A stretch of 11,048 bases of DNA from Gemmatimonadales bacterium (lineage in GTDB: Bacteria > Gemmatimonadota > Gemmatimonadetes > Palauibacterales > Palauibacteraceae): assembly GCA_030608825.1 (NCBI GenBank), contig JAUWDL010000015.1, positions 1 to 11,048 of the forward strand, in the 5' to 3' direction. The position numbers were made by a program, and so were the translations under genes. The notes beneath the pieces are model-generated. The model saw nothing but the letters and a program-made list of their open reading frames with translations, did not search any database and had not been told where the DNA came from. Below, in pieces: positions 1-5,858 of the stretch. Within the stretch, counting starts at the first letter, position 1, and every line of letters begins with the position of its first letter.

Positions 1-2093
1 TTGAGTCCCGCCAGCTCGTCCTCGATGGCCTCGCCTCGCTGGGCGCGGCCGACCCGGGTGAACACGCCGTCGACCACCTCCAGCTCGAGAAGCACTGCCT
101 CGAGCGCCGCGGCCGCCTCATCGGTCGCCTCGATCGGCGTACCCACGGGCAGGTCCAACGCGACGCGGAACTGGCGTTCGTCCACGTCCGGCATCAGGTC
201 GCGGGGAAGGACCGTGGCCAGGGAGATGGCCGCGGCGAACACGGATGCCGCCAGGCCGATGACGGCGGCCCGGTGGCCCAGCGCCCAGGCGAGAGCCCCC
301 TCGTAGCGGCCGGCGAACCCACGGAAACCGCGGTCGAAGGCATCGAGCGCCGGACGGGCGACGCGGGAGGACGCGTGGCCGATCCCTCCTGCCACGTCCC
401 TCCAGGTGAGGCCGACGGATTCCGTGGTGAAACGCAGGGCACGCCGCAGCGGGCCGGCCTTGACCCCTTCGTCGGCTATTCGAGCGACCGGGTCGCCGGC
501 GGCCGCATCTCGGGAGGACGCATCGCCGGCGGCCGCATCTCGGGCCGTCACATCGCGGGAGGTCCACGCCGCCTCCCCCGCCCTGCCGAACCGGGCCGCC
601 ATCACGGGCAGCAGCGTCAGCGCGACAAGCAGGGAGGCCAGGAGCGAAAAGGCGACGGCAAGCGACAGATCGCCGAACAGCGCGCCCGCGACCCCCCGCA
701 CGTAGAGCACCGGCCCGAAGACGGCGATGGTCGTGAGCGTGGAGGCCGTGATCGCGCCGGCCACCTCCCTGCTTCCTTCGGCCGCGGAGAATGCGGCCGC
801 GTCGCGTGGCTCGACCTCCTCGCCGGACCCTTGAGCCGGCGCGGTAGCCCCACCCTCGTCCCGGTGGCGGAAGACGTTCTCCAGCACGACGATCGAGTTG
901 TCGACGAGCATCCCCACGCCCAACGCGAGGCCGCCCAGGGACATCACGTTCAGGCTGACGTCGAACAGATAGCAGAGGGAAAACGCCGCCAGGATGGAGA
1001 TAGGGATCGCCAGTCCCACCGCCACGGGATAGCGGGGATCCCGAAGAAAGAGGAAGAGCACCAGGAAGGCGAGGATTCCTCCCACGATCAACGCCTGCAC
1101 GACGTTGACGATCGCCTCTCGAATGAACTCCGCCTGACTCGTCGCGATCTCGAAGCCCAGCGACGGGAACTCGGCCCTCAACTCGTCGAGCACCACCTCG
1201 ACACGTTCGGCCACCCGGACGGTGTTGGAGCCCGATTCCTTGAAGATCTGCAATCCCACCGCCGGCACGCCGTTATACCGAGCCGCCGTTTGCCGCTCCG
1301 CGAATCCGTCACGAACCTCGGCCACCTCCGACAGCCGCACCGTTGTTCCTCCAGCGGGCCTCGCCACGACGACGTCTCGAAGCTGATCCACTTCCGTGAA
1401 CTGGCCCAGGGTGCGGAGACTGTAACGGAATCTGCCGCGCCTCACGCTTCCTCCCGGCGCCTGGTAGTTGGCCCGGTCGAGGGCCTCCGTCACCTGGATG
1501 ACGGTCACCCTGTGCAAGGTCAGCAGGGTCGGGTCCAGAAGCACCTGGATCTCCCGCTCGAGTCCGCCGCTGATCGCGGCGAGAGCGACACCGTCCTGCT
1601 GCTCGAGACGCCTGGCGAAGACGTCCTTGCTTAGCTCCAACAGCTCCGCCGGACTCGCCCCCGATACCGCGAGCGTGAGGATCGGGTCGCTGCCCGGATC
1701 CGAGCGAAGGATGACGGGCCGGTCCACGCTGCGAGGAAGCAGGTCTCGGAGATCGTCGAGCCGTTCCCGCACGTTCAGCGCGGCGAACTCCATATCCGTG
1801 CCCCAGTAGAACTGGAGCGTCACGAGGGATCCCCCTTCACGTGAGCGGGACGTCACCCGCCTGACGCCGGGAACCTGGCTGACCTCCTGCTCGACCGGCT
1901 CCGTGATGAAGCGCTCCACCTCGGGAGGTGCCGCATCGCTGTAGGTGGTCCACACCGAGAGCGTGGGGAACGCCACGTCCGGAAGGAGGTCGATGGGGAG
2001 ACGGGCAAACGAGAGGACGCCCAACACGGCGATGCCGAGATAGACCATCGCCGTAGCGATCGGCCGACGAATGCTCAGATCCGGAAGGCTCAC
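1..2093 (-). CDS. RND efflux pump permease (HAE/AcrB-type), C-terminal third outside window
   Basis: Inner-membrane proton-driven efflux permease of the AcrB/HAE family, partner of the adaptor encoded just upstream. 697 codons are visible; the family usually has about 1000-1050, so the second periplasmic half and the last membrane helices lie beyond the left edge. The start is GTG at 2093, giving VSLPDLSIRRPIATAM, a typical RND N-terminus; no clear ribosome-binding site precedes it, so translation may depend on the upstream gene 46 nt away. TM1 is about residues 13-30, the porter domain about 40-325, and TM2-TM6 about 330-500. TM4 carries GMLVDNSIVVLENV, with D398 and N399 where AcrB has Asp407-Asp408. 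TM7 is about 604-628. Two cytoplasmic loops are enlarged: TM4-TM5 (about 411-440) and TM6-TM7 (about 500-603, roughly twice the AcrB length, with an Ala/Asp/Arg-rich duplication). Substrate cannot be told. Family call very secure. Confidence 0.95.
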   Translation of the reverse strand, partial: MSLPDLSIRRPIATAMVYLGIAVLGVLSFARLPIDLLPDVAFPTLSVWTTYSDAAPPEVERFITEPVEQEVSQVPGVRRVTSRSREGGSLVTLQFYWGTDMEFAALNVRERLDDLRDLLPRSVDRPVILRSDPGSDPILTLAVSGASPAELLELSKDVFARRLEQQDGVALAAISGGLEREIQVLLDPTLLTLHRVTVIQVTEALDRANYQAPGGSVRRGRFRYSLRTLGQFTEVDQLRDVVVARPAGGTTVRLSEVAEVRDGFAERQTAARYNGVPAVGLQIFKESGSNTVRVAERVEVVLDELRAEFPSLGFEIATSQAEFIREAIVNVVQALIVGGILAFLVLFLFLRDPRYPVAVGLAIPISILAAFSLCYLFDVSLNVMSLGGLALGVGMLVDNSIVVLENVFRHRDEGGATAPAQGSGEEVEPRDAAAFSAAEGSREVAGAITASTLTTIAVFGPVLYVRGVAGALFGDLSLAVAFSLLASLLVALTLLPVMAARFGRAGEAAWTSRDVTARDAAAGDASSRDAAAGDPVARIADEGVKAGPLRRALRFTTESVGLTWRDVAGGIGHASSRVARPALDAFDRGFRGFAGRYEGALAWALGHRAAVIGLAASVFAAAISLATVLPRDLMPDVDERQFRVALDLPVGTPIEATDEAAAALEAVLLELEVVDGVFTRVGRAQRGEAIEDELAGL
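493..552. repeat. In-frame 30-bp tandem duplication inside the RND gene
   Basis: The 22-mer starting tcgccggcggccgcatctcg is found at 493-514 and again, identical, at 523-544. The period is 30 bp, exactly ten codons. It encodes two copies of SRDAAAGD/ARDAAAGD near residues 517-534 of the permease, in the cytoplasmic loop between TM6 and TM7. The last 8 bp of each unit differ. The reading frame is kept, so the duplication looks tolerated rather than disruptive. Confidence 0.9.
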
Positions 2094-2112
2094 GAGACGA
2101 TCGGTTGGGGCC

Positions 2113-2130
2113 GTGCGCCGGACGGCGCAC
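2113..2130 (-). other. Perfect 7-bp hairpin between adaptor and RND genes
   Basis: GTGCGCC and GGCGCAC pair around a 4-nt loop (GTCC on the minus strand), 9 nt after the adaptor stop codon and 19 nt before the permease GTG. There is no T-run after it, so it is not a standard intrinsic terminator. It could tune read-through, stabilise the upstream mRNA or affect access to the permease start. Structure seen; role inferred. Confidence 0.5.
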
Positions 2131-2139
2131 CGGCCGGTC

Positions 2140-3330
2140 TCACCGGTCCAGGAGCGCTCTGTGGTTTTCCAGGTGGACCCTGGCGTCATGGGTCAGCGTC
2201 GTGTGGCCGTCCACGAGCACGATCGAACCGGGCTCCAGGCTATCGCGCTCCCGTTCCGGCGTGACCTCCACGAAATCATCGTTCTCGAGACCGGTGCGGA
2301 CGTACACCCACTTGGCAAAACCCGTGGCGCCGCCGGGCTCGTCCGGATGAAGGAGGAAGACCACGTCCCGCTTGTCACGCTCCACGATCGCATCCCGCGC
2401 GACGAAGAGACGGTCGGCGAATCGTCGCCCGGCGATCTCGACCTCGGCGAACATGCCCGGAAGCACCTTGGCCTGGGGGTTTCGGAGACGCACCGCGACC
2501 CGGGCCGTTCCGGTCTCGCGGTTGACCATTGGGTTGACGGTCACCACCCGTCCCTCGAACGGCTCCTCGGGGAGTGCGGCGAACCGGACCGTCGCGACTC
2601 GCCCCGGCTCGACGGCCGGCAGGGCGCGCTCCAGAACCTCGACCTCGACGTCGATGACCGAGAGGTCGATGACTTCGACGACGGGATCGCCCACCTGCAG
2701 GCGTGCCCCCTCATCCACGACGAGATCAGCGACGCGTCCAGCGAAGGGAGCGCGGATCTCCGTTCGCTCCAGCTGATACTGGGCCTCCTCCACCGCCGCC
2801 TCCGCTCCCGGCAGCCCGCTTCTGAGCCTCGCCAGGCCTTCCCTCTTCGCGCGGAGCTGCGCGTCCTCCAACCGGTCGTCCCCGAGAATCAGCCCCTCGA
2901 ACTCGACCTGCGCGTACGCCAGGTCCGCCTCGGCACGCCGCACCCGAAGCTCGTACTCCGCGGGGTCGATCCGGACCAACATCTGTCCCTTCGAGACCCG
3001 AGCGCCCTCCTGGACGGGCACGGAGATCACGGGGCCCGACACCTCTGCCTGCAGTGGCGCCGATCGCAGCGGTGCCGCCCGGCCCTGCGCCTCTACCCAG
3101 AGGACGAAGGTATCTCGCCGGACCATCGCGCCTTCCACCGGCAAGGAGATCTCCGTGGGAAACGCCTCGACGGCGGAAGCGCCGAGCACTTCGTTCAGCG
3201 AATCGGCGGGCGCAGCATCATCGCCGGCTCCGTCGCTGGCACCCGCTTCGTTGAGACGCCACAGCACTCCTGCCAGGAGAACCAGTGGCACTCCGACAAC
3301 GAGTAACGTTACGAGATGTCGGGGTTTCAT
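2140..3330 (-). CDS. RND efflux periplasmic adaptor (membrane fusion protein, HlyD/AcrA type)
   Basis: Periplasmic adaptor linking the inner-membrane RND permease to an outer-membrane channel. 396 aa, start ATG at 3330. An N-terminal signal or anchor helix (residues about 6-24, after MKPRH) is followed by an acidic linker (about 28-66). The first half of the lipoyl domain is at about 88-125 (VSGPVISVPVQEGARVSKGQ). A short alpha-hairpin runs about 126-189 and the second lipoyl half holds TEIRAPFAGRVADLVVDEG (190-208). The beta-barrel is about 225-305, with the usual NRETGTARV and LPGMFAEVEI segments, and a membrane-proximal domain ends the protein. The helical hairpin is short, as in many simple RND adaptors. 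The permease follows in the same direction after 46 nt, so the two form one operon. No TolC-like gene is seen, so the outer channel must be encoded elsewhere. The start has only a weak AAGAG-like ribosome site. Family very secure; substrate unknown. Confidence 0.95.
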   Translation of the reverse strand: MKPRHLVTLLVVGVPLVLLAGVLWRLNEAGASDGAGDDAAPADSLNEVLGASAVEAFPTEISLPVEGAMVRRDTFVLWVEAQGRAAPLRSAPLQAEVSGPVISVPVQEGARVSKGQMLVRIDPAEYELRVRRAEADLAYAQVEFEGLILGDDRLEDAQLRAKREGLARLRSGLPGAEAAVEEAQYQLERTEIRAPFAGRVADLVVDEGARLQVGDPVVEVIDLSVIDVEVEVLERALPAVEPGRVATVRFAALPEEPFEGRVVTVNPMVNRETGTARVAVRLRNPQAKVLPGMFAEVEIAGRRFADRLFVARDAIVERDKRDVVFLLHPDEPGGATGFAKWVYVRTGLENDDFVEVTPERERDSLEPGSIVLVDGHTTLTHDARVHLENHRALLDR

Positions 3331-3343
3331 CGCGTGTCGCTCT

Positions 3344-3363
3344 TAGTGTACCGTCTCAGAAGC
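3344..3363 (-). repeat. Dispersed 20-nt repeat, copy 1
   Basis: The plus-strand sequence TAGTGTACCGTCTCAGAAGC is identical to 8982-9001. Here it sits in the 72-nt gap between the three-helix membrane protein gene (stop at 3403) and the adaptor start (3330). Bases just around and inside it can pair imperfectly (CGCTCT at 3338-3343 with AG-A-AGCG at 3358-3364). On the minus strand it contains TACACT, a loose match to a -10 box, but no -35 is seen. Identity seen; function unknown. Confidence 0.75.
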
Positions 3364-3402
3364 GCTCCTACGCCTTCGTCCTCGCGCTTTGCCGCTCTCG
3401 GA

Positions 3403-3879
3403 TCACCCTGTAGACAGCCGCCCTCCGGTTCGCGTTGCCCTCGAGAAACCGTCACGCGATCGCATCCGGCCTCTCCGGAAGAACAGGTAGGCCAGACAGC
3501 CCAAGAGGAAGGTCCAGGGCAACTGCAGGCTCGCGTCCCGCGCCTCGACCTGCCAGGCGCCTCTCGCGGATCGTTCTTCTTTCCGCACTGCAAGATAGAA
3601 CGGTGTCCGAAGCGTAGACCAGCGGGTGTCGACGGGTTGTTGATAGGAGGACGCGTCGGCCTCTTCCCGGATCTCCGGGCTTCCGCCGATCGGCACGCCG
3701 AAGAGGCCGACGAGGAAGGAGACCACGAGGATCGCCGGCCAGACCCAGCGCGCGGCGGATACCGGTCCGGCATTCGGGCTTCCCGCGCCCCAGAGCCGTC
3801 GTGCGTCCGCGATCATCCAGATGAGGACCAGGACGGCGAGTACGGAGAGGAAGATTCCTGCGGCATCGATCCAGCTCAT
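3403..3879 (-). CDS. Small three-helix membrane protein, family not recognised
   Basis: 158 aa. Three hydrophobic helices are visible: residues 7-24 (SVLAVLVLIWMIAD), 46-64 (VWPAILVVSFLVGLFGVPI) and 120-135 (LPWTFLLGCLAYLFF). A soluble stretch of about 55 residues, mixed in charge, lies between helices 2 and 3, and the C-terminal tail is basic. The positive residues after helix 1 (DARR) and after helix 3 (RRGRMRSR) suggest an inside location for those ends by the positive-inside rule, leaving the 65-119 loop's side unclear. The start ATG at 3879 overlaps the stop of the propeller gene as ATGA and has a good GGAG ribosome site 9 nt upstream. Its place as the last gene of the secreted-peptide/redoxin/propeller cluster suggests an envelope role with those products. 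I do not recognise the family. The helices and coupling make it a real gene rather than a shadow. Confidence 0.8.
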   Translation of the reverse strand: MSWIDAAGIFLSVLAVLVLIWMIADARRLWGAGSPNAGPVSAARWVWPAILVVSFLVGLFGVPIGGSPEIREEADASSYQQPVDTRWSTLRTPFYLAVRKEERSARGAWQVEARDASLQLPWTFLLGCLAYLFFRRGRMRSRDGFSRATRTGGRLSTG

Positions 3880-4934
3880 GGTGTTCGCTCCTTTCGGGGT
3901 CGCCAGGCAACCAACGTCGGGTATGGGCGCTCATGGAGGGCGTAGACAAGCCCGCCGGCGTATACGGCGTGACGTGGCCGGATCGGCAGGCGTAGGCTCT
4001 CCAGGTACGAGCCATCGTCCACGGAATAGACATCCATGACCTGATGGCGGTCGGACGAGGTGCCGCCGAAAAAGACATAGATACGGCCGCGAGAGAGCGA
4101 GACGGTCTCGGCGGCGAAGATCACGCCGGTGAGCCAGGAGGCGCGCTCCCTGCGACCGAGACTGAATCGACCCCTCTGTGCGACTCGGGGAAACTCCACC
4201 TGTTCGATGTACCGGCCCCGATATCCGAGCCAGCTGGTGGAGAGAAAGGCGAAAAAGCCATCGCCGAGCCCGTAGGCCCCCACCCATCCTCCTTCCGCCG
4301 GATCGTGGCCGACGACCAGCTGGGAGGCCAGCGGATGCAGTCGCTCGTGTTCCGGAGATGGGAATGGAACGCGTTCGAGGACCTCGCCGCTGGCCGAGAG
4401 CCGAACGATCGGCCGCTCGGCCTCGAACGTCAGGAGGATCACCCCACCACCCTCCTCCGGAACGATCCCATCCGCGGTCCGTCCCACGGCCGAGAGCGGG
4501 ATCCGCCCGGCGGAGGCTCCGTGCTCGCCGATGATGGCGACGCGGCCGTTCGCGACATCCAACACCCAGGTCCTCCCCTGGCGATCCATCTTGATGTCGC
4601 GGGGATGAGCGAACTCCTCGGGTCCTCTGCCCTTGCGGCCGAAGCTCCAGAGAAGACGGCCACGACTGTCAAACCGAAGGACGCGACCGGCTGCGCGGTC
4701 GAGGACCGACACGCCGGCCTCGTCCGCGGCGAGTCGGGTCGGCAGATGGAGCAGCGTGTCCTCGGGGCCACCCACGACGAACGCCGTATCCCACGAGACG
4801 ACCGCCCAACGACGGCCTCCGGTCTCGGAGCCTCGGCCCGGATCGGCGTCCTCCCGATCGGGGGCGCAACCGCTCGACAGGCACAGCGCTGCCAGGGCGA
4901 CGCCGCACCGCATCGGTATCCTGGCTGACTTCAT
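3876..4934 (-). CDS. Lipoprotein with predicted 6-bladed beta-propeller (NHL/TolB-like)
   Basis: 352 aa, start ATG at 4934. The N-terminus (KSARIPMR, then GVALAALCLSSGC) is a lipoprotein signal with the modified cysteine at residue 23; after it comes a short charged linker (APDREDADPGRG), suggesting outer-membrane anchoring in the periplasm. The rest shows repeating beta-propeller blades: LAADEAGVSVLDRAAGRVLRF (69-88), then SFGRKGRGPEEFAHPRDIKM (97-116) with the G-x-G-P-x-E-F turn typical of bacterial 6-bladed propeller proteins, and later blades near 137, 162-186, 218-245, 268-290 and 297-320. Such propellers usually bind ligands or partner proteins rather than catalyse; no active-site motif is visible. 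The start overlaps the redoxin stop (ATGA), and the stop overlaps the next gene's ATG. An ATG at 4913 would also keep the signal. The open frame continues upstream, but that part is a shadow of the redoxin gene. Confidence 0.88.
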   Translation of the reverse strand: MKSARIPMRCGVALAALCLSSGCAPDREDADPGRGSETGGRRWAVVSWDTAFVVGGPEDTLLHLPTRLAADEAGVSVLDRAAGRVLRFDSRGRLLWSFGRKGRGPEEFAHPRDIKMDRQGRTWVLDVANGRVAIIGEHGASAGRIPLSAVGRTADGIVPEEGGGVILLTFEAERPIVRLSASGEVLERVPFPSPEHERLHPLASQLVVGHDPAEGGWVGAYGLGDGFFAFLSTSWLGYRGRYIEQVEFPRVAQRGRFSLGRRERASWLTGVIFAAETVSLSRGRIYVFFGGTSSDRHQVMDVYSVDDGSYLESLRLPIRPRHAVYAGGLVYALHERPYPTLVAWRPRKERTP

Positions 4935-5446
4935 CCCACCGCCCCCGCTATGCGTCGAGCGTACTGCTCGATAAGTCGGCCGGCCTCCCGCTGCACGCTC
5001 GCGTCCGACACCGGCGGAAGGATCAGGAGAGGCCGCCCCGCCGCGTCCAGCAGGACGCTCGTCGGCGTCCGGCTCTGTCCCGCCCTGGCGAGCAGCCGCT
5101 CCGCGACGTGGCCGAGGTCGTATCGCACGGGAAACGTCGGCCGGAACTCCCCGAGAATCGAGTCTCGGGCGGAGGACGTGGGCGGGAAGCCGATCCCGAC
5201 CCCGAGCACATCCACATGGCCTCGCTCGGCCAGGCCGTTCCAACGCTCCACCAGTCCCCCGTAGCGGCGACAGTCCTCCGGCTGAAACAGCAACACCAGC
5301 GTCGGGCGTTCGACGCCATCGATGGCGGCATGAGGAGCCGAGAGGGCGCGATACTCGCCGAGGCGCACCGCGGACAGGGCCGTGAGGAGCGCGGCCGCCG
5401 AGAACAGCAGACGCGCTCCTGTGAGGCGAGGGCCGCTCAGCTGCAG
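4931..5446 (-). CDS. Membrane-anchored thioredoxin-fold (redoxin) protein with one active-site Cys; probable CTG start
   Basis: About 171 aa from a CTG at 5446. A basic start (GPRLTGAR) leads into a hydrophobic helix (LLFSAAALLTALSAV, residues 13-27), so the domain should face the periplasm. The thioredoxin core is RPTLVLLFQPEDCRRY (47-62), then a VDVLGVGIGFP strand, and SRTPTSVLLDAAGRPL with the usual cis-Pro after Thr. The CxxC motif is reduced to C59-R-R-Y: one cysteine only, so this cannot be an ordinary dithiol oxidoreductase; peroxidase-like, mixed-disulfide or structural roles remain open. Start choice: no ATG exists in this frame, and GTG at 5368 would begin after the hydrophobic helix and has no ribosome site. 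CTG at 5446 lies 8 nt after GGGAG; CTG at 5440 would give a CTGA overlap with the previous stop. A sequencing error hiding an ATG is possible. Fold confident, start uncertain. Confidence 0.8.
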   Translation of the reverse strand: MQLSGPRLTGARLLFSAAALLTALSAVRLGEYRALSAPHAAIDGVERPTLVLLFQPEDCRRYGGLVERWNGLAERGHVDVLGVGIGFPPTSSARDSILGEFRPTFPVRYDLGHVAERLLARAGQSRTPTSVLLDAAGRPLLILPPVSDASVQREAGRLIEQYARRIAGAVG

Positions 5447-5754
5447 CGTCTGGGCTCCCAGCCGATGTAGCCTTCACCCCACTGGCATCCACCGTCGCCC
5501 GGCTCTTCCAGCCACGGGTCGCTGCCTCCTCCGCCCGAACCGGCCGCGGGGAAGTACTTGTACGTGGTCGTGCACTGCTTGTAGAAGAGCATCTCCACGC
5601 AGGCCTCGTTCTCCCAGCACACCTTGCCCGTGTTCGAGCCGCTACAGGTCGCCGCCGCCGCCTGCGGCTGGTCGGGGACGGCGAGATAGAGGGCCGCCGC
5701 CGCCAGAAAGGACACGGCGCTCGCGTAGAACCGCGAGCGATTCGGATTGCGCAT
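5437..5754 (-). CDS. Small secreted cysteine-rich protein, family not recognised
   Basis: 105 aa, start ATG at 5754, chosen because AAGGAG (5763-5768) lies 8 nt upstream; a GTG at 5763 would overlap that site. The N-terminus is a clear signal peptide: basic RNPNRSR, a hydrophobic stretch to about residue 27, and an Ala-rich cleavage zone around 32-36. The mature part starts near TCSGSNTGKVC and has six cysteines (37, 46, 52, 61, 90, 104) and none before, an even number that fits up to three disulfides. A Gly/Ser linker (about 70-80) separates the first four cysteines from the last two. The last codons overlap the redoxin start by 10 bp. The arrangement recalls the short secreted NVEALA-type proteins of Bacteroidota that lie beside propeller lipoproteins and thioredoxin-like genes, but the NVEALA motif itself is absent. 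Function unknown; secretion and linkage to the next genes are well supported. Confidence 0.82.
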   Translation of the reverse strand: MRNPNRSRFYASAVSFLAAAALYLAVPDQPQAAAATCSGSNTGKVCWENEACVEMLFYKQCTTTYKYFPAAGSGGGGSDPWLEEPGDGGCQWGEGYIGWEPRRCS

Positions 5755-5834
5755 GATTCTCACTCCTTGTCGAGGAAACGAAGGTTCGGAGAAGAGTGCG
5801 ACCGACCCTTCAACCCGACGTCAAAGAGGAGATG

Positions 5835-5858
5835 GCCGCGCCGGACGGCGGGCTCGGC
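5835..5858 (-). other. GC-rich hairpin directly after the cax stop codon
   Basis: GCCG and CGCC (5835-5842) pair with GGCG (5847-5850) and CGGC (5855-5858) around a GGAC loop, with a 4-nt bulge. It touches the cax stop (5859-5861). No T-run follows, so if it ends transcription it is not a classical intrinsic terminator. The rest of the gap to the small secreted protein gene (5763-5834) holds that gene's ribosome-binding site and no convincing promoter. Confidence 0.4.

Noticed and set aside
273..1634. Long plus-strand open frame opposite the RND gene
   Set aside because: Its protein is low-complexity and rich in Arg, His, Gln and Asp with no fold signature, while the opposite strand gives a full RND permease. 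It is a shadow of GC-rich codon bias.
2071..3306. Plus-strand open frame of 411 codons opposite the adaptor gene
   Set aside because: The minus strand reads a complete adaptor with signal, lipoyl and barrel parts; the plus-strand product has no recognisable features.
3345..3363. 20-nt repeat as a promoter for the efflux operon (TACACT as -10)
   Set aside because: No -35 match at 16-18 nt, and the other copy would drive antisense RNA into the outer-membrane gene; kept only as a weak alternative.
5437..5446. Frameshift or pseudogene at the secreted protein/redoxin junction
   Set aside because: Both proteins are complete in character (signal peptide and Cys pattern; anchor helix and redoxin fold), and the overlap matches the other junctions of the cluster.
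4935..5492. Upstream extension of the propeller gene to 538 residues
   Set aside because: The added residues overlap the redoxin gene in another frame and would bury the lipoprotein signal; ATG 4934 gives a clean signal peptide and an ATGA overlap.
5796..5824. Possible promoter for the secreted-protein cluster (TTGACG at 5824-5819 on the minus strand)
   Set aside because: The -35 match is good (5 of 6) but no acceptable -10 box lies 16-18 nt downstream (the sequence there is TCGCAC).
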